Positions 56,531-64,000 of a DNA stretch of 64,000 nt are shown here, in pieces. Every line of letters starts with the position of its first letter. Positions within the stretch are counted from its first letter, which is position 1. The position numbers and the translations under genes were made by a program. The notes beneath the pieces were generated by a model. It saw only the letters and a list, made by a program, of their open reading frames with translations, searched no databases and was not told where the DNA came from. Source of the stretch: G965220075 sp965220075 (GTDB taxonomy: Bacteria > Chloroflexota > UBA11872); assembly GCA_965220075.1 (NCBI GenBank), contig OZ244806.1:1054001-1118000 (forward strand). The letters run 5' to 3'.

Positions 56531-58966
56531 CTAGCGCCGGGTAACGCGCACGCGAATGCCGTCGGGCCCGCGAGGATCGAGCCGCCGCGGAGGCGCCTCC
56601 AGGAACCGGTCGGGCAAGCTCACTACCCCGCCGGGCACGCGCTGTGACACCAGCGCCTTCAGGTCGAGTGCGCCGGCGTGCGAGGCCAGCGTAACGGGGT
56701 CACCGTCGCGGATATTCAAGCGCTGGGCGTCGTCGGGGCTCAGCTCGGCCACCGCGTCGGGAAGCATGGCCGCCAGGCTGGGCGCGTAGCGACCCGTCAC
56801 GCCGGCCGTGTAGAGATGCTGTTCCGTCGCGAGCAGAAGCGTATCGGGATCGCCATTCGGCGCTGGGGCGCCGTCAACCGGAACTGATTCGAGCGACCCC
56901 GCCGCGGCCGGAGCGCGCCACACGCGCGCGATCTCGGTGCTGATCGGCGCGTCGGAACGCCATCCGAAGTCCTGGCCCAAAGCGGCCGCCAGGCGCGCGA
57001 TGATCTCCCAGTCGGGGCGCGCCTGGCCGGTGCATTGGATGGCCGTCTCCAGGCGGCCCAGCCGGCCCTCGAAGTTTGTGAAGTGGCCGCCCTTCTCGGC
57101 GAAGGAGGCGCCCGGCAGCACCACGTCGGCAAGCTCGGCGGTCGCGTTCATGAAGAGGTCCTGCACGATCAGGAGCTCGCACTCCTGCAGTGCGGTGCGC
57201 AGACCGGCCGGGTCTTCGCTACCGGCCAGCACGTCCTCGCCCATCACGTACAGCGCGCGCAGGTCCGAGCTCGCGAACGCTTCGAACGGCGCGCCGGGCT
57301 CGGCCGGAACCGATGCGCCGCTGAGTTGCTCGTAGTCGCGGCGAGTGTCCTGGTCGTCTATCGATCGCATGCCGGGCAGCCGATCGGGCGCCATGCCCAT
57401 CAGCAGTGTTCCGGCGGCGTTGGCGCGCTCCGGCAGGGGGAATAGCCGCACGTCTTCGCGGGAGAGGGCCAGATTCGCGGCCGCATGGGCGATCTTCTCC
57501 GCCCGGCCATGCGTCCACACGCCCGTGTCCCACACCACCGCGACCGATTGGGCGTCATCCAGCAGCGCCGCGATGCGGGCGTAGGTCTCGCTGGAGACCC
57601 CGGTCTTCGCTTCCAGGCGGTCGATCTCGGCCCCCGCCAGCGCGGCGAGGAACGACGCCTCGCTGCCGGGCCTAACCCGCGTGTCCACCGCGGCGAAGCG
57701 ATCAAACCCGGAGCCGAGGCGTGTAGCCACTACCAGCTTGCGGTCCGCGTAGCGCACCGCCCGCTTTATGTGCGCGCCGATAACGTTGTGGGTCTGCCCC
57801 ACGTCGGCGCCGACCATCAGGATCACCTCGGCGTCAAGCAGGTCGTCCTGCGGTCGCAGGAGCGCCGCTGATCCAAGCACCTTCTCGATAGCCCGGAACG
57901 CCGCGTGGTAGCCGCGGTCCTGGCTGTAGACGTTGTTGGATCCGATGACCTGGCGGGCCAGACGCTGCAGCGCGTAGTTGTCCTCGTTCGTGCAGTTGGG
58001 CGACCCGACCGCGCCGAAAGCCTGCGGTCCGTGCGCCTCCACGACGGCCTTCAATCGCTCGGTTACGTAGGCGATAGCCTCCTGCCAGCTCACCGGCTGC
58101 AATCGCTCATCCTTGCGGATCATGGGCGACGCAATCCGATCCGGGCTGTTCACGAACGAGTGCCCGAAGAAGCCCTTGGCGCAGAGGATTCCGCGGCCTG
58201 GGTCCTCCAACCCGTTGCTGCGCGTGCGCACTACGTCTCCGTGTCGGGTCTCCACCTGCATCGAGCAGCCCACCGCGCAGTGCGGGCACGTGGAGACCGC
58301 CTTCTCCATCTGCCAGCTGCGCGCGCGGTGTTTGACTGGCCGGCTGAGTAGCGCGCCCACCGGGCAGGTCTCGATGCACATGCCGCAGCGCTCGCAGTCC
58401 ATGAACTTGTGTTGCGCGGGTGCGATGAAGGTGCCTATCCCGCGTTCCACGAAGTCCAGCGCATAGACGCCGATCTGCTCGTCGCATATGCGCACGCAGC
58501 GTCCGCACAGGATGCAGCGGTTGTGGTTGATCAATATGACTTCGTTGAGGATCTCCTCGGGATGCGCCTTCGGCACCGTCTCGTAAGGGCTTTGAACGAT
58601 GTTCTGAGCAAAGGTCTCGTCCTGCAGCTCGCAGGTGCCGGCCTGATCGCAGTAGGGGCAGTCCAGCGGATGGTGCTGAAGCTGCAACTCGATCACGTGC
58701 CGGCGAATCTCCTTGATGCTCTCGCTGTTGGTCACCACCGTCATCCCGTCGCTCACGGGCGTCGTGCAAGACGCCGTCGGCCGCGGCGGACCCGGCTGTA
58801 TTTCGACCACGCACATCCGGCACGCGCCGTAAGGCTCCAGGCGCGGATCGGTGCACAGCGTCGGAATGTCGACGCCTATCGACTCGCAGGCCTGCAGCAC
58901 GGTGATGCCGGCCGGCACCTCCACCTCGCGGCCGTCGATCGTGAGCGTGGTGGTCTCGTTGCTCAT
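56531..58966 (-). CDS. nuoG: NADH-quinone oxidoreductase subunit G
   Basis: An 811-residue iron-sulfur protein of the peripheral arm. It has an N-terminal [2Fe-2S] site (TLCTDPRLEPYGACRMCVVEI), the HPLDCPYCDQAGTCELQD cluster, two [4Fe-4S] sites (NRCILCGRCVRICDE and DCERCGMCIETCPVGAL) and a molybdopterin-oxidoreductase-like remainder with a further CPHCAVGC cluster. ATG 58966 overlaps the nuoD stop in an ATGA junction; the frame beyond it overlaps nuoD and is not used. The NADH-accepting partners NuoE and NuoF are not encoded beside it. Confidence 0.95.
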   Translation of the reverse strand: MSNETTTLTIDGREVEVPAGITVLQACESIGVDIPTLCTDPRLEPYGACRMCVVEIQPGPPRPTASCTTPVSDGMTVVTNSESIKEIRRHVIELQLQHHPLDCPYCDQAGTCELQDETFAQNIVQSPYETVPKAHPEEILNEVILINHNRCILCGRCVRICDEQIGVYALDFVERGIGTFIAPAQHKFMDCERCGMCIETCPVGALLSRPVKHRARSWQMEKAVSTCPHCAVGCSMQVETRHGDVVRTRSNGLEDPGRGILCAKGFFGHSFVNSPDRIASPMIRKDERLQPVSWQEAIAYVTERLKAVVEAHGPQAFGAVGSPNCTNEDNYALQRLARQVIGSNNVYSQDRGYHAAFRAIEKVLGSAALLRPQDDLLDAEVILMVGADVGQTHNVIGAHIKRAVRYADRKLVVATRLGSGFDRFAAVDTRVRPGSEASFLAALAGAEIDRLEAKTGVSSETYARIAALLDDAQSVAVVWDTGVWTHGRAEKIAHAAANLALSREDVRLFPLPERANAAGTLLMGMAPDRLPGMRSIDDQDTRRDYEQLSGASVPAEPGAPFEAFASSDLRALYVMGEDVLAGSEDPAGLRTALQECELLIVQDLFMNATAELADVVLPGASFAEKGGHFTNFEGRLGRLETAIQCTGQARPDWEIIARLAAALGQDFGWRSDAPISTEIARVWRAPAAAGSLESVPVDGAPAPNGDPDTLLLATEQHLYTAGVTGRYAPSLAAMLPDAVAELSPDDAQRLNIRDGDPVTLASHAGALDLKALVSQRVPGGVVSLPDRFLEAPPRRLDPRGPDGIRVRVTRR

Positions 58967-60195
58967 CTGTCCACCTCGCCCAGCACTATGTCTATGCTGC
59001 CGATCGTGGCCACCGCGTCGGCCAGCAGACCGCCTACCGCGGCTTTCTCGATTACGCTGAGATTCACGAACGACGGCGAGCGCACGTGGCACCGATAAGG
59101 CTTGCCGGTGCCGTCGCTCACGAAGTAGTAGCCCAACTCGCCTTTGGGGGCTTCCACGGCGAAGTAGGCCTCGCCCGGTATCGGCTCGAACCCGTGCATG
59201 ACCAGCTTGAAGTGGTTGATCATGGCTTCCATGTCCAGCGGCACGCGCGCGATGTCGGGCGGCACCACGTCCGGAAGCTCGAGGTTGGATGCCGCCGCCG
59301 GGGGCAGGTCGCGCAGGGCGTCCACGCACTGTCCAATGATGCGCACCGACTGATACATCTCGTTCAGGCGCACCAGGTAGCGTGCGTATACGTCGCCCTC
59401 GGGGAACACCGGCACCTCGAACTCCACCAGGTCATAGGCCGCGTAGGGCCGCGCCGCGCGCAGGTCCCAGGCGACTCCCGAGCCGCGCAGACACGGCCCG
59501 GTAAGCCCATAGGTCAGGGCGTCCTCGGTTGAGATGACACCCACGTCGCGCGTGCGCTCCAGGAAAATCTCGTTGTTGGTCAGCAAGTCGTCCAGCTCGC
59601 TGAGCGTGTAACCGTCCAGGAAGGCTTCCACGCTGTCCAGCCAGTCTTCGCCCACGTCGTGCGGACCGGTCCCGCCAACGCGCATGAATGAGGTTGTCAG
59701 CCGCGCGCCGCAAGCCTTCTCGAATAGCTCCAGGATCTTCTCGCGTTCGCGCAGCGACCATAGGAAAGCGGACATGGCGCCGATGTCCATGCCGTGCGTG
59801 CCGAGCCAGATGTGGTGCGAGGCCAGCCGCGACAGCTCCGCCACCGCCGTGCGCAAATACCTGGCGCGCAGCGGGACCTCGCCCTCGATCTTCATGAGCT
59901 TCTCGATCGCGATCAGGTAACCCATGTTGTTGGAAGGCGCCGCGGTGTAGTCCATGCGGTCGGTGAGCGTGATCCCGCCGCGGTAGTCGTGAGTCTCCAG
60001 CAGCTTCTCCACGCCCCTGTGCAGATAGCCCACGTCGGCTTTACAGCTCCGCACTTCTTCCCCGTTGACCTCCAGCACGAGCCGCAGGACGCCGTGCGTG
60101 CTCGGATGCTGCGGCCCCATGTTCAGGAGCATTTCGTTGTCGCTGATCCGCTCGACGTCGGCGAGGGTGCCGATCGGAGTCGATTCCGCTGTCAC
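58963..60195 (-). CDS. nuoD: NADH-quinone oxidoreductase subunit D
   Basis: A 410-residue subunit derived from the large subunit of [NiFe] hydrogenases, forming part of the quinone pocket. Conserved are NMGPQHPSTHGVLRLVLEVNGE with the His of the quinone site, YLHRGVEKLLE, DRMDYTAAPSNNMGY and the ending SFVNLSVIEKAAVGGLLADAVATIGSIDIVLGEVDR. The GTG start (60195) lies nine bases after nuoC. It overlaps nuoG by four bases. Confidence 0.97.
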   Translation of the reverse strand: MTAESTPIGTLADVERISDNEMLLNMGPQHPSTHGVLRLVLEVNGEEVRSCKADVGYLHRGVEKLLETHDYRGGITLTDRMDYTAAPSNNMGYLIAIEKLMKIEGEVPLRARYLRTAVAELSRLASHHIWLGTHGMDIGAMSAFLWSLREREKILELFEKACGARLTTSFMRVGGTGPHDVGEDWLDSVEAFLDGYTLSELDDLLTNNEIFLERTRDVGVISTEDALTYGLTGPCLRGSGVAWDLRAARPYAAYDLVEFEVPVFPEGDVYARYLVRLNEMYQSVRIIGQCVDALRDLPPAAASNLELPDVVPPDIARVPLDMEAMINHFKLVMHGFEPIPGEAYFAVEAPKGELGYYFVSDGTGKPYRCHVRSPSFVNLSVIEKAAVGGLLADAVATIGSIDIVLGEVDR

Positions 60196-60204
60196 TGTCG
60201 CTTC

Positions 60205-60768
60205 CTAGTCCTTCCCTTCCGACCAGAAGTCATCGGGATCGAGCCGCCCGAACAGGTCGTTCCGGTGGGCGTCTTCCGGAAAGTTTGGACCTTCCACCGG
60301 GTAGTCCTTGCGCAAGGGATGTCCCTCGTAGCCCTCCGGCAGAAGAATGCGACGCAGGTCCGGATGGCCGTCGAACCCGATCCCAAACAGATCGAAGACC
60401 TCCCGCTCCAGCCAAATCGCCGAGGCGAACTCGGACGCCAGACTGGGCAGGCTGGCCCCTTCCGTCACTCGCGATTTCACGCGCAGAAACAGGTTATGTG
60501 AGATCGAGCGGAACTGGTGCACGACCTCAAACTCGCGGCCCGTGTCCAGCGGCCAGTGCACGGCCGTGACGTCCACGAGCTGCTCGAATCGAAGGGCGCC
60601 GTCGTCGCGCAGCGCGCCGCCAAGACCGGCCACCGCCTGCGCATCCACCTCAATTATGGGGTCGCCCCGATCGACGCGTCCGCCGGCGAAGGCGTCACCG
60701 GCCAGCGCCGCGGCGCGCTTCACCACCTCGTCCGGCGGCATGGTGGGAAGGCTGGCGGGTGTGATCAT
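60205..60768 (-). CDS. nuoC: NADH-quinone oxidoreductase subunit C
   Basis: A 187-residue peripheral-arm subunit. The diagnostic segment is SAIWLEREVFDLFGIGFDGHPDLRRILLPEGYEGHPLRKDYP. The N-terminal part is more variable. It is separate from nuoD (nine-base gap) rather than fused as in E. coli. It begins four bases after nuoA ends; the gene normally lying between them, nuoB, is absent. Confidence 0.96.
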   Translation of the reverse strand: MITPASLPTMPPDEVVKRAAALAGDAFAGGRVDRGDPIIEVDAQAVAGLGGALRDDGALRFEQLVDVTAVHWPLDTGREFEVVHQFRSISHNLFLRVKSRVTEGASLPSLASEFASAIWLEREVFDLFGIGFDGHPDLRRILLPEGYEGHPLRKDYPVEGPNFPEDAHRNDLFGRLDPDDFWSEGKD

Positions 60769-60772
60769 GCGC

Positions 60773-61135
60773 TTAGCGATTCCAGTCGAAGGCCCCGCGC
60801 CGCCACGCGTAGAAGTAGGCGACGAGCAGGATTCCCAGGAAAACGAGGACCTCGATGAAGAGGAAGAGCTTTTCCTCGATCGCGTCGAAGTACAGCGCCC
60901 ACGGGTACATGAAAACGAGCTCCACGTCGAATATGAGGAAGAGCATCGCCACCAGGTAGAAGCGCACGTTGTAGCGTCCGCGCGCGTCTCCCGTGGGCTC
61001 GATGCCCGACTCGTAAGCGATGGTCTGGGCGCCGGACCGCCGGCGCGGCTTGAGCGCGATGCTGCCCACCAGGCTGCCGATCGCGAACAGCAGAGCCAAC
61101 ACCACCAGCAGGACCACGGCGATCCAAGACGGCAT
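60773..61135 (-). CDS. nuoA: NADH-quinone oxidoreductase subunit A
   Basis: A 120-residue membrane subunit with three hydrophobic segments. The conserved middle YESGIEPTGDARGRYNVRFYLVAMLFLIFDVELVFMYPWA identifies it, with the acidic residues of the third transmembrane segment. It is the first gene of the operon. The 92-bp gap upstream toward rex holds a promoter candidate and a Rex-like operator. Confidence 0.97.
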   Translation of the reverse strand: MPSWIAVVLLVVLALLFAIGSLVGSIALKPRRRSGAQTIAYESGIEPTGDARGRYNVRFYLVAMLFLIFDVELVFMYPWALYFDAIEEKLFLFIEVLVFLGILLVAYFYAWRRGAFDWNR

Positions 61136-61166
61136 CAGTGCTCTACGCTACCCCGCACCAGGGAAT

Positions 61167-61199
61167 TGGTGATCAATTTCACAAACCGGCCTAATCATA
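61167..61199 (-). promoter_or_regulatory. nuo operon promoter candidate with Rex operator
   Basis: On the plus strand 61167-61184 reads TGGTGA-N6-TCACAA, matching the Rex consensus TTGTGA-N6-TCACAA at 11 of 12 fixed positions. On the minus strand TATGAT (61194-61199) is a good -10 placed just upstream, so the operator would cover the start of transcription. The -35 region is not recognisable. The site is about 32 bases from the nuoA start codon and next to the rex gene. Confidence 0.7.
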
Positions 61200-61227
61200 C
61201 GCACGATCGCGGAGACGCGCACGAGCC

Positions 61228-61863
61228 TCAATGGGTCAGCGAGTAGGAGAGGTATTCGACCTCCATCGAGAGGTCGACGTTGGAGAGATGGACGTGCTCG
61301 GGCACGCGGAGTTGCACGGGCGCGAAGTTGAGAATGGCCCGCACGCCGGCCTGCACGGCGATATCGGCGACGGCCTGCGCCGCGGAGGCGGGTACGGCCA
61401 GCAAGGCGATGTCGATACCCCCCGTGCGTGCGATCTCATCGAGGCGCGCCACCTCGTGGATGTCTACGCCGCCGGCAGTCGTGCCGACTTTGGCGGAGTC
61501 GACGTCGAACGCCGCGACGATCTCGAATCCCTGATCCGCGAAGCCTCGGTAGGCCAGCAGCGCCCTCCCGAGGTTGCCGACGCCCACAAGCCCCAGGCGC
61601 CATCCCCGGTCTATGCCCAGGATTCTGGCCAACTCGGAGCGCAGCAGCGCCACCGAATACCCGACCCCGCGCTTGCCGAACGTGCCGAAGTAGGCCATGT
61701 CTCGCCGCACCTGAGCGGCCGAGAACCCGGTGAGCCCGCTCAGATCTTCCGAGGACACGGCCTGCTGGCTTTGCAGCTCTTCGTGAGTGAGGACCCGGTA
61801 GTAGGCCGAGAGCCGCCGAATCGTGGTCAGCGGGATCTTGCGGCTTGCCTCGCGTCCTGTCAT
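61228..61863 (-). CDS. rex: redox-sensing transcriptional repressor Rex
   Basis: A 211-residue repressor that senses the NADH/NAD+ ratio. The N-terminal winged helix has RKIPLTTIRRLSAYYRVLTHEEL and QVRRDMAYFGTFGKRGVGYSV, the recognition region of the family. The C-terminal Rossmann domain starts at WRLGLVGVGNLGRALLAY, where NADH binds. I start at ATG 61863 because the family begins there; the frame upstream is not family-like. It lies 92 bp upstream of nuoA on the same strand, with a Rex-like operator between, so it probably controls that operon. It is divergent from the hydantoinase gene. Confidence 0.96.
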   Translation of the reverse strand: MTGREASRKIPLTTIRRLSAYYRVLTHEELQSQQAVSSEDLSGLTGFSAAQVRRDMAYFGTFGKRGVGYSVALLRSELARILGIDRGWRLGLVGVGNLGRALLAYRGFADQGFEIVAAFDVDSAKVGTTAGGVDIHEVARLDEIARTGGIDIALLAVPASAAQAVADIAVQAGVRAILNFAPVQLRVPEHVHLSNVDLSMEVEYLSYSLTH

Positions 61864-62068
61864 CTGGCGCGGCGAACCAGCCCCTGATGCCCTGCCTCGC
61901 GCAAGGCCGAGAAGTGGCGGCACTCTAGCACGGCCCGTCTCTCACCGCCCATGGCACGGCGTCGTCATTGTGAGAGGCGCCGCGCACCGGCCTTGCGCAC
62001 TCCGCGCCTTGGACGGAGACCGCGCAGCCACTATCCTCGCGAGACTTCGCGCACACCGGGGAGTGCCG

Positions 62069-64000
62069 GTGCCTTCTCGTCGCAGTGGACGCGCCCCTCG
62101 CGGTCCGCGCGTGGGCGTGGATGTGGGCGGCACGTTCACGGATTTTGTGGTCGTCGAGGGGCGCGAGCTTCGCGTTTTCAAGGCCCCGAGCACGCCGCGC
62201 CGGCCCGAGCAGGCGGTGTTCGCCGGATTGCGCGAGGCGGGAATAGGAGTTGCCCGAGCGGTGGTGCACGGCTCCACCGTAGCCACCAACGCTCTGCTCG
62301 AGCGCCGCGGCGCGTCCGCTCTGCTCGTTACCACCGCCGGGTTTCGCGACGTACTGGAGCTTGGCCGCCAGAACCGGCCCGAGCTGTACGTCCCCGAGCC
62401 GTATAAACCGGAGCCGCTCATCCCTCGCCGCCGGCGGCTCGAGGTCGAGGAGCGCGTTGGCGCGGACGGCTCGGTCGTCGTTCCGCTCGACCCCGCCTCA
62501 CTCGTCGCGCTGGAGGCCGAGGCGCGGCGCCTTGCGCCCGACTCGGCCGCCGTCTGCCTGCTGTTCAGCTTCCTGCGTCCGGCGCACGAGCGGTCCGTTC
62601 GCGCGGCTCTGCGCCGGGCCGGCGTGTCCACCGTGTCGATCTCCAGCGAGGTGCTCCCGGAGCACCGTGAGTACGAGCGCACCAGCACCACCGTGGTAGA
62701 CGCGTACGTGGCGCCTCTGATGGCCCGCTATCTCCGCAGCCTGCGGCTTGGCGTTCCCGGTCCCCTTTGGATCGTTCAATCCGCCGGCGGGGTGTTGCGG
62801 TCTGACGAGGCGGCCCGCATACCCGTGCGCACGGTGCTGAGCGGGCCCGCGGCCGGGGTGGTGGGCGCGCGGCACGTGGCCCGCGCCTCGGGATTCAGCG
62901 ACATCGTCACACTGGACATGGGCGGCACGTCCACCGACGTGGCCGTGTGCCCCAATGAGCCCGTGCGCACGACTCAGACCAGTGTGGCCGGACTGCCCGT
63001 CGCCATACCTATGATCGACATCCACACGGTGGGCGCTGGCGGCGGATCGATTGCCGCGCTGGACGACGCCGGCGTGCTGCGGGTAGGTCCGCGCAGCGCC
63101 GGCGCCGACCCCGGCCCGGCCAGCTACGGGCGCGGCGGCCTGGAACCCACGGTGACAGACGCGAACCTGGTTCTGGGACGCCTGGCGCCGGCGGCGGCCT
63201 TGGCCGGCGCCGTGCACCTGGACTCCGGCCGAGCGTCGCGCGCCGTTGACCGCTTGCTGCCGACAGGCTCGCGCGCGGCCGCCGACCGCATCGACGCCGC
63301 CTCTGGAGTGGTGGCCGTCGCCAACGCTCACATGGAGCGTGCGCTGCGCGTCATCACCCTCGAGCGCGGATATGATCCGCGCACCTTCACTCTGGTCGCC
63401 TTCGGCGGCGCCGGCCCTTTGCATGCGTGTGAGCTGGCCGAGCGGCTCGACATCGCCACCGTTCTCGTACCGCGCTATCCGGGAGTCCTGTCGGCGCTGG
63501 GCGCGCTGGCCGGCGCGCACGTGCGCGAGTACGCGCGCACGCTTCTCGCACCCGCCATCGCGGAGACGGAGCGCCACCTGGAACGGGTCTTTGCGCGCCT
63601 GGAGACCGCCGCGCGGCGCGATCTGGCGGAGGGGCCCCGTCCATCCCTGCGGCGCTCCCTAGAGCTGCGCTACGTGGGCCAGTCCTTCGAGTTGAGTGTT
63701 CCCTTCGGCCGCGGCGGTCTCAGTGCCGCCGTGCGCGCGTTCCACCGCCGCCACGCGCAGCGCTACGCCCACAGCCGTCCGTCCGCGCCCGTGGAGATCG
63801 TGGTGGCGCGGGTGTCCGCCTCGGTTCGACAGCCGTCCGTACCCCACCCGCGCGCGCCGCGCGATGGTCCCCCGCCCACGCCAACCAATCATCGTGCTGT
63901 GGTGGGCAATCGCTTGCGGCGGGTGCGCGTGTTCGACCGGCCCGCCTTGCCCGCCGACTTCCAAGCCAGCGGCCCGCTCATCGTCACCCAATCCGACGCC
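62069..64000 (+). CDS. hydantoinase A / 5-oxoprolinase-type protein (C-terminus cut by window edge)
   Basis: The frame is open from 62069 to the end of the window (644 codons) and lacks a stop, so the 3' part is missing. It is the A subunit of ATP-dependent hydantoinase/oxoprolinase/acetone-carboxylase-like enzymes. Actin-fold motifs are seen in order: VGVDVGGTFTDFVVV, HGSTVATNALLERRG, IVQSAGGVL, LSGPAAGVVGARHVAR, LDMGGTSTDVA, IDIHTVGAGGGSIA and LVAFGGAGPLHACEL. GTG 62069 has GGGGAG five bases upstream; GTG 62063 and 62111 are alternatives. A B subunit (HyuB) would be expected downstream. Confidence 0.93.
   Translation, partial: MPSRRSGRAPRGPRVGVDVGGTFTDFVVVEGRELRVFKAPSTPRRPEQAVFAGLREAGIGVARAVVHGSTVATNALLERRGASALLVTTAGFRDVLELGRQNRPELYVPEPYKPEPLIPRRRRLEVEERVGADGSVVVPLDPASLVALEAEARRLAPDSAAVCLLFSFLRPAHERSVRAALRRAGVSTVSISSEVLPEHREYERTSTTVVDAYVAPLMARYLRSLRLGVPGPLWIVQSAGGVLRSDEAARIPVRTVLSGPAAGVVGARHVARASGFSDIVTLDMGGTSTDVAVCPNEPVRTTQTSVAGLPVAIPMIDIHTVGAGGGSIAALDDAGVLRVGPRSAGADPGPASYGRGGLEPTVTDANLVLGRLAPAAALAGAVHLDSGRASRAVDRLLPTGSRAAADRIDAASGVVAVANAHMERALRVITLERGYDPRTFTLVAFGGAGPLHACELAERLDIATVLVPRYPGVLSALGALAGAHVREYARTLLAPAIAETERHLERVFARLETAARRDLAEGPRPSLRRSLELRYVGQSFELSVPFGRGGLSAAVRAFHRRHAQRYAHSRPSAPVEIVVARVSASVRQPSVPHPRAPRDGPPPTPTNHRAVVGNRLRRVRVFDRPALPADFQASGPLIVTQSDA

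Noticed and set aside
60769..60772. Hidden nuoB between nuoA and nuoC
   Set aside because: The gap is four bases, and no frame in the region has the NuoB cysteine pattern.

Overview
The window is GC-rich, densely coded bacterial chromosome, most likely from an uncultured member of the Chloroflexota. I infer this lineage from several features together. There is a secreted protein with a cysteine-containing N-terminal domain that I associate with this phylum plus two Gmad2-like domains (35912-37369). There is a set of catabolic oxidoreductases of the kind abundant in SAR202-like genomes. Start codons are often GTG or TTG, and GC-rich palindromic repeats sit between genes. The phylum is an inference; no rRNA gene is present to settle it.

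Layout. 1-6577: catabolic and secreted enzymes (two Gfo/Idh/MocA dehydrogenases, a sugar-phosphate isomerase-like protein, an LDH2-type dehydrogenase, a DUF3179 lipoprotein, a PhyH-type dioxygenase). 6799-11090: a small membrane protein, tRNA-Cys(GCA), a DEDDh exonuclease fused to a GIY-YIG nuclease, a small membrane protein and a 3-hydroxyisobutyrate dehydrogenase-like enzyme. 11290-19348: dnaE, a small zinc-ribbon-like membrane protein, an MFS permease, a rhomboid protease, hisI and a membrane-anchored PpiC-type foldase. 19559-20721: rpsF-ssb-rpsR. 20831-25885: an alpha/beta hydrolase, a family 5 uracil-DNA glycosylase, a hicAB toxin-antitoxin pair with an AT-rich palindromic control region, and a three-gene ABC-2 exporter. 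26143-38999: a 32-residue membrane peptide, a DUF6159 protein, an L,D-transpeptidase, and a second catabolic block (SMP-30, M81 peptidase, SDR, soluble sugar dehydrogenase, Gfo/Idh/MocA, GNAT, COG4091-like) interrupted by dispersed repeats. 39105-44602: uvrA, HIT, rsmG and an aminotransferase. 44627-48604: a fatty-acid synthesis cluster, fabH facing away from fabF-accB-bioY-acpP. 49119-61863: rex followed by an eleven-gene nuo operon, all on the minus strand. 62069-64000: the start of a hydantoinase A/5-oxoprolinase gene that runs off the window.

How the genes work together. The clearest functional units are respiration (rex plus nuoACDGHIJKLMN, with a near-consensus Rex site just upstream of nuoA) and fatty-acid synthesis. 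In the latter, the biotin carrier of acetyl-CoA carboxylase, a biotin transporter and acyl carrier protein are co-transcribed. nuoB, nuoE and nuoF are cleanly missing from the nuo operon. fabH appears to carry a one-base frameshift in its first beta strand. DNA replication and repair is well represented (dnaE, ssb, uvrA, UDG, the DEDDh/GIY-YIG protein). I found no prophage, transposase, CRISPR array or obvious new defence system. The most distinctive non-coding signal is a pair of structured intergenic repeats (31390-31482 and 48765-48882) built from 22-24 bp tandem units followed by a 14-bp-stem hairpin.
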